Shown here: positions 31,642 to 42,228 of the stretch, piece by piece
Numbering within the stretch: the first letter of the stretch is position 1
Layout of the letters: each line of letters opens with the position of its first letter
Source of the DNA: Thermoanaerobaculia bacterium
GTDB lineage: Bacteria; Acidobacteriota; Thermoanaerobaculia; Multivoradales; Multivoraceae
NCBI GenBank assembly: GCA_022822365.1
Contig: JAJEBV010000001.1
Location: 62,001 to 126,000 of the forward strand
Direction: 5' to 3'
Length of the DNA: 64,000 nucleotides
Translations under genes and position numbers: made by a program
Notes under the pieces: generated by a model
Told to the model about the DNA's origin: nothing
Database searches by the model: none
The model's input: the letters and a program-made list of their open reading frames with translations, nothing else

Positions 31642-34217
31642 CAGGTCCTCCGCGCCGCGCGCCGCCGCCAGCCGAGCGCCACCAGAGCCGGCAGCAGCGT
31701 GATCGAGACCAGGGCCGTGGCGACCGCGCCGAGGATGGCGACGATGCCCATCGAGCGCAGTCCCGGGTAGTGCGACAGCGCCAGCGAGCCGAAGCCGACG
31801 CTGGTCGACGCGGCGGCGAGCACGATCGCCTTCCCGGTCTCGCCCAGGCCCGCGACCAGGCGGTCACTCTGAAGCGCCTCCGGCCCGTAGCCGATCTCGC
31901 GCCAGCGGTGCACCATGTGCACGCCGTAGTCCACGCCGATGCCGATGATCATCGTGACGACGAAGACGTTGAAGAAGTTCATGTCGATCCCGGCCAGGAC
32001 CATGATCCCGAGCATCCATACGACCCCGACCGACAAGGGCAGCAGGGACAGCAGGGTGCTCAGCAGCCAGCGATAGTCCAGGAAGAGAAGCAGCGCCACC
32101 AGGACGAAGCCGAGGATCGAGGCGGTGACGGCGTCGACCCGGATGCCGTTCCGGAGCCTCTCGCCCACCACGTTGACGCCCGACAGGGCGGCCTGGGGAC
32201 CGAGGCGCTCGACCATCTCCGAAGCCCCGGGCGGCGCGCTGCGGCGCCACTGACCCGGTGGCGGATACAGGTAGACGACGAGCTTCGGCTCGCTCTCGTT
32301 CCGGCTCATGTAGCGCTCCAGCAACCGCTCTATCCGCGGGTCGGCACGGAGCGAGGACAGCGTCACCGTCGTTCGGTCCGCCGCGGCGTCGGCCAGGAGG
32401 TCGATGCCCGCCTGGAACGGCGCCGCCCGAAGACCCTCTTCCGTCGCGTACCGCTCGAACAGGGACTGCAGCCGCTGCCGCTCGAAGAGGTCCCGGCGCT
32501 CGTCCAGCCACTCGTGTGCCGCCGCCTGCCGGGCTGGCAGCGGAACCAGGCTGCCGATGCCGTTCACGCCGGTCAGGATGCCGCTGTCGACCAGGGCTCC
32601 GGCCTCCTCTTCGGCCCGGTGCGAGAGCTCCATGACTTCCTGCTCCGTCGCGCCCGAAAGCACGACCATCGTCGGCCGGAGCCCCGAGCCGAAGTACTCG
32701 GAAACCTCGTCCTCGACCTCGACGCCCGGGTTCCCCTCCGGGCGGAGCTCCCGGATCGCGTCCTCGAACTCCAGCCGGGGAGCGATCGCGCCGGCGGCCG
32801 CGGTGACCGCCACGCAGCAGCAGATCACGGCGACCGGCCGCTCGAAGCTCCAGCGCACGAGGCGGCGAGCGCCCAGCCCATGGAGAACCAGCCGGGGCTG
32901 CCTTCCCGAAGCCGGTCGGTGATCTTCCCGCCAGGCGAGCATGGCCGGCAACAGGAGGAGCACCGAGACCATGCAGAACAGGATGCCGGTGCCGGTCAGA
33001 AGACCCATCTGGCGAAGCCCCACGAAGTCGGTCACCAGGAACGCGTAGAACGTCGCCGCCGTGGTGATCGCACCGGTCCAGACCGCCCTGCCCGAGGAGC
33101 GGCTCATCGCCACCAGCGCCGCTTCCAGGCCGGCCCCCCGGCGCCGTTCCTCGACGTAGCGGCCGTAGGAGACGATGACGAAGTCCATCCCGAGGCCCAC
33201 CAGTAGCGCCGCGAAGCCGCTGGTCAGTGCGTTCAGCTCACCCAGCACCGTGCCGGCGAAGCCGAAGGCGAGCACCAGGCCGAAGGCGAGCGGAACGAAG
33301 GCATAGGCGATGAGGCCGACGCGCCGGAACGCGAGAGCGAACAGGAGCAGGACGCCGATCAGCGAAGTGGCCATGTTCGAGATCAGCCCCGTCACGATCG
33401 TGCCCGCGTCCGAGACCGCCGTCACATAGGTGCCGCCGAAGGCCACCTCGGGGAGCGGCAGCAGTTCGCCGTGCCGGTCCTCGCCTCCGATCTCGGGCCA
33501 GCGCCTCCCGAGGTCGGCGGCCAGGGCTTCCACCTCCGCCAGCAGCCGGCGGCCGAACTCGACCTCCTGCGCCGGTTCGGCCGGCCGCGCGATCAGGAGC
33601 GCGCGCGACCGGTCGTCGGACAGGAAGTAGCCCGTCGCCCAGTCGAAGGGCGGGCCGCCGCGGGTGAGTTCGAACTGATCGAGGAACACCTCGTGGATGC
33701 CCAGCGGATCGAGCAGGAACAGTTCGCGAAGCGCCAGGCCCTCCGGCGTGGCCAGCCGGCGGCTCAACTCCTCGACCTTGCGCCTGAGCCCGTCGTCGGT
33801 CAGCCGACTCGCCACCTCCTCGCGGCCCTTCTCGTCGAGATAGACGAAGGCGTGGGCGAAGAAGGTCTCGGCCAGCTCCTCCACATCCAGGGTGTAGTCG
33901 ACGTAGTCGATCTCCTCGAGCGCCTCCATCGAGGAGCCGAGCTCCTCGACGAACGACAGGTACGGATCGAGCGGCACGTCCGGCGGCAGCCGGACCAGGA
34001 CGAGCAGGTAGTCGAGGCTGCCGAAGTCCTCGATCGTCGACCGGAAGGTCGTGACCACCGGGTCGTCCTTCGGCAGCAGATTCAGGATCTCCGTGTCGAA
34101 GCGGAGTCGCGTCGCCGACCACACGGAGAGGACGACCAGCACGGCCCCAGCCAGGAACACGGCCCGATGGCGGCGCCGGGCGAAGGCGGCCAGCCAGGCC
34201 AGGACGGACTGGATCAT
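31641..34217 (-). CDS. MMPL-family RND transporter
   Basis: An 858-residue protein with about twelve helices in two halves, each containing an SSD/MMPL block, e.g. 'LLVGLGMDFVIVSYGRYVEERRRG' and 'TMIIGIGVDYGVHMVHRWREIG' with the Gly-Asp pairs of the proton pathway. The two periplasmic loops follow the first helix of each half. Such proteins move lipids or hopanoids from the inner membrane; an HpnN-like role is possible but unproven. I used ATG 34217 ('MIQSVLAWLAAF'), dropping a 31-residue basic prefix in the track. It sits between pgsA and ffh, an association with lipid metabolism. Confidence 0.85.
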   Translation of the reverse strand: MIQSVLAWLAAFARRRHRAVFLAGAVLVVLSVWSATRLRFDTEILNLLPKDDPVVTTFRSTIEDFGSLDYLLVLVRLPPDVPLDPYLSFVEELGSSMEALEEIDYVDYTLDVEELAETFFAHAFVYLDEKGREEVASRLTDDGLRRKVEELSRRLATPEGLALRELFLLDPLGIHEVFLDQFELTRGGPPFDWATGYFLSDDRSRALLIARPAEPAQEVEFGRRLLAEVEALAADLGRRWPEIGGEDRHGELLPLPEVAFGGTYVTAVSDAGTIVTGLISNMATSLIGVLLLFALAFRRVGLIAYAFVPLAFGLVLAFGFAGTVLGELNALTSGFAALLVGLGMDFVIVSYGRYVEERRRGAGLEAALVAMSRSSGRAVWTGAITTAATFYAFLVTDFVGLRQMGLLTGTGILFCMVSVLLLLPAMLAWREDHRPASGRQPRLVLHGLGARRLVRWSFERPVAVICCCVAVTAAAGAIAPRLEFEDAIRELRPEGNPGVEVEDEVSEYFGSGLRPTMVVLSGATEQEVMELSHRAEEEAGALVDSGILTGVNGIGSLVPLPARQAAAHEWLDERRDLFERQRLQSLFERYATEEGLRAAPFQAGIDLLADAAADRTTVTLSSLRADPRIERLLERYMSRNESEPKLVVYLYPPPGQWRRSAPPGASEMVERLGPQAALSGVNVVGERLRNGIRVDAVTASILGFVLVALLLFLDYRWLLSTLLSLLPLSVGVVWMLGIMVLAGIDMNFFNVFVVTMIIGIGVDYGVHMVHRWREIGYGPEALQSDRLVAGLGETGKAIVLAAASTSVGFGSLALSHYPGLRSMGIVAILGAVATALVSITLLPALVALGWRRRAARRT

Positions 34218-34272
34218 GGCCGCCGCCCCGCGCCGGCGAAAGGCAGCGCGGGCGCGGCCGGGGAGCGCACCG

Positions 34273-34905
34273 TCATGGCTCCGGGGATGCCCCGAACGCT
34301 TCGAGCACACGCCGGCCGTTGCGCACGAAGTACTCGATGCCGGAGTAGAGCGTCGCGACCAGGGCCACCCAGAGCGACAGGGGCGCCAGCACGTCGAACG
34401 CGCCGAGCTGGTCCGAGATGATCAGCAGCGAGATGGCGACGATCTGAGTCACCGTCTTCACCTTGCCCGCGAAGCTCGCCGCGAGGACGACGTCCTGGGC
34501 CGCCGCCAGTGAACGCAGCGAGGAGACGGCGAACTCCCGCGCGATGACGACAACGACCATCCAGGCGGGTGCCAGACCGAGACCGACCAGCGAGATGAAG
34601 GCGGCCGAGGTGAGGATCTTGTCCGCCGCCGGGTCGAGCAGCTTGCCGAGCGCGGTCACCTCCTTGCGCCGGCGGGCGAGGAAGCCGTCCAGGAAGTCGG
34701 TCAGCGAAGCGACCAGGAACAGTCCCAGGCCGATGAACTCCCGGCCCTCGATCTGCGTCAGCAGGACGACGACGAGCAACGGGACGATCAGGATACGGCT
34801 GAGCGTCAACGCGTTCGGCAGGTTGAGCCCGGCGCGCAGCAACGCCCCCGTCGCGGGCCGCTGCCGTTCCGCTTCCCGCCCGGTCACGTTTCCTGCCTCC
34901 GGCAC
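34273..34905 (-). CDS. pgsA: CDP-diacylglycerol-glycerol-3-phosphate 3-phosphatidyltransferase
   Basis: A 210-residue inner-membrane enzyme making phosphatidylglycerophosphate from CDP-diacylglycerol and glycerol-3-phosphate. The CDP-alcohol phosphotransferase signature is complete: DG..AR, eight residues, G...D...D in 'DGFLARRRKEVTALGKLLDP'. Around five to six helices follow the family pattern, starting 'NLPNALTLSRILIVPLLVVV'. The N-terminal 20 residues before that block are poorly conserved and the start may be further in. It follows alaS by one base and precedes the MMPL gene. Confidence 0.9.
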   Translation of the reverse strand: MPEAGNVTGREAERQRPATGALLRAGLNLPNALTLSRILIVPLLVVVLLTQIEGREFIGLGLFLVASLTDFLDGFLARRRKEVTALGKLLDPAADKILTSAAFISLVGLGLAPAWMVVVVIAREFAVSSLRSLAAAQDVVLAASFAGKVKTVTQIVAISLLIISDQLGAFDVLAPLSLWVALVATLYSGIEYFVRNGRRVLEAFGASPEP

Positions 34906-34906
34906 C

Positions 34907-37552
34907 TTAGGAGTGCGTGCCGCTCAGGCTGTCTTCGATGAGCCGTTCGGCGGCGGCGAAGGCGGAGGTCAGGTTCTCGGCCCGGCCGCCCGCCTGGGCG
35001 AAGTCACGGCGGCCGCCGCCGCTGCCCGAGATCGCCGAGCCCATGGCGCGGGCCACCGCCGCCGCGTCGACCCGGTCCTGGAGGTCCTTCGTCACCGAGG
35101 CGACGAGCTTCACCTTGCCGTCGTCCCGGGCGCCGAGAACGACGACACCGGATCCCAGACGGCCCCGCAGGACGTCGGCGAGGCTGCGAAGCTCGCCCAC
35201 GTTCGAGGCCGGCACTTCGCGCAGGACGACGTCGACGCCGCGAATGGACCGCGTGTCGCCGCCGGCGTCCTGGCCGGGAGCCGGCTTGCCGTCGCCGGCC
35301 AGCACGCCGAGCCTGAGCCGGGACAGCTCCCGTTCGACCTCGCGCAGCCTCTCCTTGAGCGACCGCACCTCGGCCGCGGCGTGTTCTCCGTCGGCGCCGA
35401 TCTCGCGTTCGAGTGTCGCCAGCAGGTGCGCCTGACTCCGGCGCAACCGGTCGGCGCGGTCGCCGGCGAGCGCCTCGATCCGGCGGACCCCGGCCGCCAC
35501 GCCGCGCTCGCCGACCAGGGCCACCGGGCCGATCTCGCCCGTGTTCCGGACGTGACAACCGCCGCAGAGCTCGAGACTGAACCCTGGCACCTCGACCGTG
35601 CGCACCCGGTCGCCGTACTTCTCGCCGAAGAGGGCCATCGCTCCGGCCGCCACCGCCTCGTCATACGAGCGCTCGCTGATCTCCAGAGGTACCGCACGCC
35701 GCACCCACTCGTTGACCGTGCCCTCGATCGCCTCCTGCTGCTCTTCGCTGACCGGCGCGCCGTGGGTGAAGTCGAAACGCAGCCGGTCCGGGTGAACCAG
35801 GGAGCCGGCCTGACGCACGCCCGTGCCGAGGTGCTGGCGCAGGGCGGCGTGGAGCAGATGGGTGGCGGTGTGGTGCCGCTGGGCTGACTCTCTCGTCTCG
35901 CGGTCTACGCGCAGTTCGACGCCGGCGCCCACTTCGATCGCACCCTCGGTGACCTCGATCTGGTGAACCGTCAGTTCTCAATCCTTGAAGGTGTCCAGGA
36001 CCCGGGCTTCGTCGCCATTCCCCGTCAGGAGACCGACATCGCCGACTTGTCCGCCAGACTCCGCGTAGAAGGGAGTCTGATCGAACACCGCCAGACCGGC
36101 GCCATTCAATTCCACGACGGACTCGCCCTCCGCCGTTCGAAGATCGACCACCCGGGCATCCAGTTCGAGATCCCGATAACCCGTGAATCTGGTCGCGGCC
36201 AGATCCGCGCCGAACCTGGGGCGCGTAGCCATCGCACTTCCACTGAGGCTCTTCGCCCGCGACCGCTCGCGCTGCTCCGCCAGCGCCGTCTCGAAGCCCT
36301 CCTCATCGATCCCGAACTGCTCCTCCTCGGCGATCTCGCGCACCGTCTCGATCGGCAGGCCGAACGTGTCGTAGAGACGGAACACGGCCTCGCCGCCAAG
36401 CACCGAACCGCCGGCGGCGCGCGCCTCCTCGATCGCCTGCTGGACCTTGCCGGCACCGACCGCGACCGTCTCCAGGAACCGCGTCTCCTCGGCGGTCACC
36501 GTCGCCGAGGACGGCTCGCGGGCCTTCTCCAGCTCCGGGTAGTGGCCGGCGAAGGTCTCCTCGAGCGACGGCAGGAGAGAAGCCAGGAACGGCTCCTCGA
36601 AGCCGAGCTTCATGCCGTGTCGCGAGGCGCGGCGGAGGAGCCGGCGCAGTACGTAGCCGCGGCCCTCGTTGCTCGGCAACACCCCGTCCGCGAGCAGGAA
36701 GCCGACCGCCCGGAGGTGGTCGGCCACGACCCGCATCGACACGTCCGCCTCCGGATCGCGGCCGTACTCGCTCCCCGCCGTCCCGGCCACCGCGGTCAGA
36801 ATCGTCCCGAACAGGTCCGTGTCGTAGTTCGAATCGACGCCCTGGAGCACCGCGGCCACCCGCTCCAGGCCCGCGCCGGTGTCGATCGACGGGTTCGGCA
36901 GCGGCTCGCTGCGGCCGTCCTCGTGTCGCTCGAACTGCATGAAGACGAGGTTCCAGATCTCGAGATAGCGGCCCGAGTCGGAACCCTCGTCGAAGCCGAC
37001 TTCGGGCAGTTCCGGCGCGGTGTCGACGAAGATCTCGCTGCAGGGGCCGCAGGGCCCGGTCTCGCCCATCGCCCAGAAGTTGTCCTTCTCGCCGCAGCGC
37101 AGGACCCGCCCCGGCGGCAGGCCGGAGATACGCAGCCACAGGTCCTCGGCCTCGTCGTCGTCCTCGAACACGGTGGCGAACAGGTGGTCCGGCCTGAGGC
37201 CCCAGGGACCGGTGACCAGCTCCCAGGCCGACGCGATCGCCTCTTCCTTGAAGTAGTCGCCGAAGGAGAAGTTCCCCAGCATCTCGAAGAACGTGTGGTG
37301 CCGGGGACTCGGCCCGACGTTCTCCAGGTCGTTGTGCTTGCCGGACACCCGGAGGCACTTCTGCGAGGTCACCGCGCGCGGCGAGTCCGGCTGCTCGACG
37401 CCGAGGAAGTAGTTCTTGAACTGGACCATCCCGGCATTGACGAACAGCAGGGTCGGATCGTCGCGCGGCACGAGGGGCGAACTCGCCACCTCCGCGTGTC
37501 CGCGGCCGGCGTAGAAGTCGATGAAGCTGCGCCTGATGTCCCGACTCAACAT
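34907..37552 (-). CDS. alaS: Alanyl-tRNA synthetase, interrupted by one in-frame TGA
   Basis: The whole region reads as a typical AlaRS of 880 sense codons if codon 525 (TGA at 35978-35980) is ignored, matching the usual length of about 875. The first part (1-524) has the class II core ('HHTFFEMLGNFSFGDYFKEEAI', 'GRGYVLRRLLRRA') and the start of the editing module ('FDQTPFYAESGGQVGDVG'). The second part, in the same frame, has the editing zinc site ('HHTATHLLH', 'ELCGGCHVRNTGEIG') and the DHHA1 domain. The TGA falls inside the editing beta-barrel, not at a domain boundary, so a natural two-subunit split is unlikely. A one-base change from GGA (Gly) would explain it. An essential enzyme, so read-through, a second copy or a sequence error must be considered. 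It overlaps recX by 7 bases. Confidence 0.88.
35978..35980 (-). other. In-frame TGA within alaS
   Basis: The sense-strand context is ..ACC TTC AAG GAT TGA GAA CTG ACG GTT CAC... Both sides stay in one frame and both encode conserved AlaRS sequence, so this is a single nonsense codon and not a frameshift. The next in-frame GTG, at 35932, lies 15 codons on. Confidence 0.9.
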
Positions 37553-38070
37553 GAGTTCTGGCCCTGCATCCCCTGCTCTGCGGCCGGGTCGTCAGCCGCG
37601 TCGAACAGGACGGCGCCAATAGTACGGGGAAGGAAGCCCCGCCGTTCCAGGTGCCGGGCCAGGGCGGCGGCATCGCGGGAAGGATGACTCGACCGGAAGC
37701 GGGCCGCCACGCCCGCTGCCCGCTCCAGTTCGTCCTCGTCGTCCACCGTCTCTAGCGCCGCACTGACCGCCGCTTCGTCCGCGCCACGCCTCCGCAGATC
37801 GAGTTCGAGCCGCCGCCGGCCGTAACCCCGGCGCTTGAGCGACCGCACGAGCAGGTGGGCGGTCTCCCCTTCGTTCAGGTGACCGCCATCCGTCAGCCGT
37901 TCGACCGCGCTCTCCACCTCGGCGTCCGTGTAGCCACGCTGCCTGAGCTTCGCGCCCAGCTCGGCCGCAAAGTGCGCGCGCCGGGCCAGCAGATCGAGCG
38001 CGCGGTCGTACGCCGGCTTCGACGCCCGCTTTCGACTGGGCGTTCCTCGAGTGGACTGGGAGTTCCGCAC
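37546..38070 (-). CDS. recX: Regulatory protein RecX
   Basis: A 174-residue helical protein of the RecX family, which binds and inhibits RecA filaments. The tandem three-helix repeats are visible: 'RALDLLARRAHFAAELGAKLRQRGYTDAEVESAVERL', 'LLVRSLKRRGYGRRRLELDLRRRGADEAAVSAALE' and 'ARHLERRGFLPRTIGAVL'. recA is not nearby, so here it travels with the chaperone/alaS unit; recX-alaS adjacency is common in bacteria. The last codons overlap the alaS start by 7 bases. Confidence 0.87.
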   Translation of the reverse strand: MRNSQSTRGTPSRKRASKPAYDRALDLLARRAHFAAELGAKLRQRGYTDAEVESAVERLTDGGHLNEGETAHLLVRSLKRRGYGRRRLELDLRRRGADEAAVSAALETVDDEDELERAAGVAARFRSSHPSRDAAALARHLERRGFLPRTIGAVLFDAADDPAAEQGMQGQNSC

Positions 38071-38098
38071 GTCATTCCTCCAGCGGAGGATAGCGCCG

Positions 38099-38785
38099 TC
38101 ACGGCGTCCCGGTCAGGGCAACGGCGAGCGCGGCCACCGCGGCCGTCTCTGTCCGCAGCACGCGGGGTCCGAGGTGCGCTGGAATCGCACCGCGCCCGGC
38201 CAGTTCCTCCATCTCCCGCTCGCTGAAGCCGCCCTCGGGGCCCACCACGACCGCTTCCGCCGATCCCGCGACCGCCATGAACGGCGTCGCGGCCCCTGGA
38301 TGCAGCGCCACCGAGCCGGCGCCGATCGGCGCCTCCCCGAGCGGGACGGGCTTGCCGATCTCGGGCAGCCAGGCGCCGCCGCTCTGTTCGAGCGCCGACT
38401 TCGCGACCCGGCGCTGACGCTCCAGAGCCCGCTCCGGCAAGGAACGGCTGGTGCGCTCCGAGACGAGCCACCGCAGTTCACGCAATCCCAGTTCCGTCGC
38501 CTTCTCCACCAGCCAGGCCGCCCGCTCCGGCCGCACGGCGGCCACGAACAGCGCCACGCGCCGGGGCGGCTCGAACACCGGCGCCGCTTCCCCGACTCGC
38601 AGCACCGCCCGCCGCGCGGTCACCTCGTCCACCACCGACCAGCGAGCCGCTCCGCGACCGTCGACGAGGCGCACCCGCTCGCCGACCTTCAGCCGGCGCG
38701 CTCGGAACAGATGACGGTAGTCGGCGCCTTCGACCTCGACCGTTCCACGGGCGAGATCAGAGGCTTCAGCCAGCAGGTGGATCAT
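38099..38785 (-). CDS. rsmE: 16S rRNA (uracil-1498-N3)-methyltransferase
   Basis: A 228-residue SPOUT methyltransferase that modifies U1498 of 16S rRNA. The N-terminal PUA-like domain ('HLFRARRLKVGERVRLVDGRG') is followed by the knot region with 'VVVGPEGGFSEREMEEL' and 'AHLGPRVLRTETAAVAAL', the SAM-binding hallmarks of RsmE. It lies 10 bases after dnaJ, an arrangement seen in many bacteria. Confidence 0.93.
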   Translation of the reverse strand: MIHLLAEASDLARGTVEVEGADYRHLFRARRLKVGERVRLVDGRGAARWSVVDEVTARRAVLRVGEAAPVFEPPRRVALFVAAVRPERAAWLVEKATELGLRELRWLVSERTSRSLPERALERQRRVAKSALEQSGGAWLPEIGKPVPLGEAPIGAGSVALHPGAATPFMAVAGSAEAVVVGPEGGFSEREMEELAGRGAIPAHLGPRVLRTETAAVAALAVALTGTP

Positions 38786-38795
38786 GTCCGAGGGT

Positions 38796-40612
<1,817 letters not shown>

Positions 40613-40626
40613 CTCTACAGTCCCTG

Positions 40627-41667
40627 TTACAGCCGTCGGGTCAAAGCCTCGGACAGGCGTTCGCCCAGGTAGTTCACCAAGGGCACCATCCGCGGATACT
40701 CCATGCGCGCCGGCCCGACCACCGCGACCGACCCGGCGACGCCGTCGCCCGCCTTGTAGCTCCGCACGACGAGGCCGAAGCCGAGTTCCTCGGTCAGTCT
40801 CGAATCCTGCCCCAGAACGACCCGCACGCCGTCCGCGTCGAGGCAGCGGTTGAGCAGACCGGCCAGCCGGGCGCGCTCGGCGAACATCTGGAACATCCCC
40901 TCGATCCGCGACATGCCGGGCCCCGCATCGAACAAGCTGTGCGTCCCGTCGACGACGAGCGAAGGCGCGTGCCCGATGTTCATGCCGTCCCGGGCGAGCT
41001 CGATCGCACGCCGCAGCAGCTCGTCGAGCCGGGCACGCTCATCGCTCATCAGCCGCAGCAGCTCCTCCCGGATCTCGAAGAGGGTCCGCCCGCTGTAGTT
41101 CTCGGTCAGGTAGTTGGAAATGCGCACGAGGTCTTCGCGCGGGATCGGCTCGTCCGTGACGACGAGCTTGTTCTCGACGAAGCCCGTCTCCGCGACCACC
41201 ACGCAGAGCACCTTGCGACCGCTGAGCGGCACGAACTCGATCGCCTTCATCACCGCCGAACCGAGGGCGGGAGTCAGGACGACGCCGACGTGGTGGGAGA
41301 GCTGGGAGAGCAGCCGCGACGTCTCCTCGGTCAGTTCCTGGCCGGTACTCCCGGCGGTCGTCAGCCGATCGTCGATCAGCCGCCGGTCGTCGTCGCTCAC
41401 CACCTGCGCCGACATCAGGTCGTCGATGAACAGGTGGAAGCCGGCCTCGGTCGGCAGCCGGCCCGCCGAGACGTGCGGCTGGCGCAGGTAGCCCATGTCC
41501 TCCAGGTCCGCCATCACGTTGCGGATCGTGGCGGCGGACAACTGGACCTGGCGGTCCTTCGCGACCCTCCGCGAGGACACGGGCTCACCAGACGACAGAT
41601 ACGTCTGGATCACCTCCCGCAGAATCTCGCGGTCCCGGTCGCTGAGCTGGTCGTTGACGCGGCTCAT
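40627..41667 (-). CDS. hrcA: Heat-inducible transcription repressor HrcA
   Basis: A 346-residue repressor of chaperone genes. The N-terminal winged helix includes 'REILREVIQTYLSSGEPVSSRRVAKDRQVQLSAATIRNVMADLEDMGYL'; the middle and C-terminal parts have the GAF-like dimerisation domain ('FVPLSGRKVLCVVVAETGFVENKLV'). It normally binds the CIRCE inverted repeat; I looked in the 41-base gap before nrdR and saw no CIRCE-like TTAGCACTC/GAGTGCTAA repeat, so its operator must be elsewhere or divergent. First gene of the hrcA-to-ffh unit. Confidence 0.93.
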   Translation of the reverse strand: MSRVNDQLSDRDREILREVIQTYLSSGEPVSSRRVAKDRQVQLSAATIRNVMADLEDMGYLRQPHVSAGRLPTEAGFHLFIDDLMSAQVVSDDDRRLIDDRLTTAGSTGQELTEETSRLLSQLSHHVGVVLTPALGSAVMKAIEFVPLSGRKVLCVVVAETGFVENKLVVTDEPIPREDLVRISNYLTENYSGRTLFEIREELLRLMSDERARLDELLRRAIELARDGMNIGHAPSLVVDGTHSLFDAGPGMSRIEGMFQMFAERARLAGLLNRCLDADGVRVVLGQDSRLTEELGFGLVVRSYKAGDGVAGSVAVVGPARMEYPRMVPLVNYLGERLSEALTRRL

Positions 41668-41708
41668 GGGAGCGGCATTCTACCCGGTGGTAGCGTTCCG
41701 GGGTCGGC

Positions 41709-42173
41709 ATGAGATGTCCATTCTGCGGCGCCAACGATGACCGCGTGGTCGACTCGCGCGACGTGCGCGGCGGGGAGACGGTCAGGCGCCGGCGGGAGTG
41801 CCTGAGCTGCGGCCGCAGGTTCACTTCCTACGAACAGATCGAGAACATCGCCTACCGGGTCGTCAAGTCGGACGGCCGCCGCCAGGAGTTCGACCGCCAG
41901 AAGCTCCTCGGCGGCCTGCTCAAGGCCTGCGAAAAGCGGCCGGTCGGCCTGCCGGCGCTGGAAGAGATCGTCGACCAGGCTGAAGCCCTGCTCCACCGCA
42001 AGGAGGACCGGGAGATCTCCACGTCGGAGCTGGGCAACTTCGTCATCGACCGCCTGAAGACGCTCGACCAGGTGGCCTACGTCCGCTTCGCCTCCGTCTA
42101 CCGGAAGTTCGAGGACGTGGACGAGTTCATGGAGGAGCTGCGGGTACTCCTCGAAGCGTCGCGCAAGGACTAG
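41709..42173 (+). CDS. nrdR: Transcriptional repressor NrdR
   Basis: A 154-residue repressor of ribonucleotide reductase genes that senses dATP/ATP. The N-terminal zinc ribbon is complete: 'MRCPFCGANDDRVVDSRD' and 'RRRECLSCGRRFTSYE'. The ATP-cone follows: 'VVKSDGRRQEFDRQKLLGGLLKACEKRPV'. It is divergent from hrcA and 55 bases upstream of lon. A likely target is the B12-dependent reductase gene at the right end, but no NrdR box can be checked there because that promoter is outside the window. Confidence 0.95.
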   Translation: MRCPFCGANDDRVVDSRDVRGGETVRRRRECLSCGRRFTSYEQIENIAYRVVKSDGRRQEFDRQKLLGGLLKACEKRPVGLPALEEIVDQAEALLHRKEDREISTSELGNFVIDRLKTLDQVAYVRFASVYRKFEDVDEFMEELRVLLEASRKD

Positions 42174-42228
42174 AACCGGGCATCCGCAGACCGTCCCCGA
42201 GCGCTTCCGGGGCTGGTAGCGTGACCCC

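Noticed and set aside
35933-35980. Selenocysteine at the alaS UGA
   Set aside because: Downstream pairing is weak (CGGT/ACCG and ACC/GGT with an internal loop), and no redox residue is expected at this point of AlaRS; nonsense change or sequence error is more likely.
34907-37552. Natural two-subunit AlaRS
   Set aside because: The break lies within the editing beta-barrel, both parts are in one frame, and there is no clear start or ribosome site just after the stop.
41668-41708. CIRCE operator before hrcA
   Set aside because: No TTAGCACTC/GAGTGCTAA-like inverted repeat is visible in the gap.
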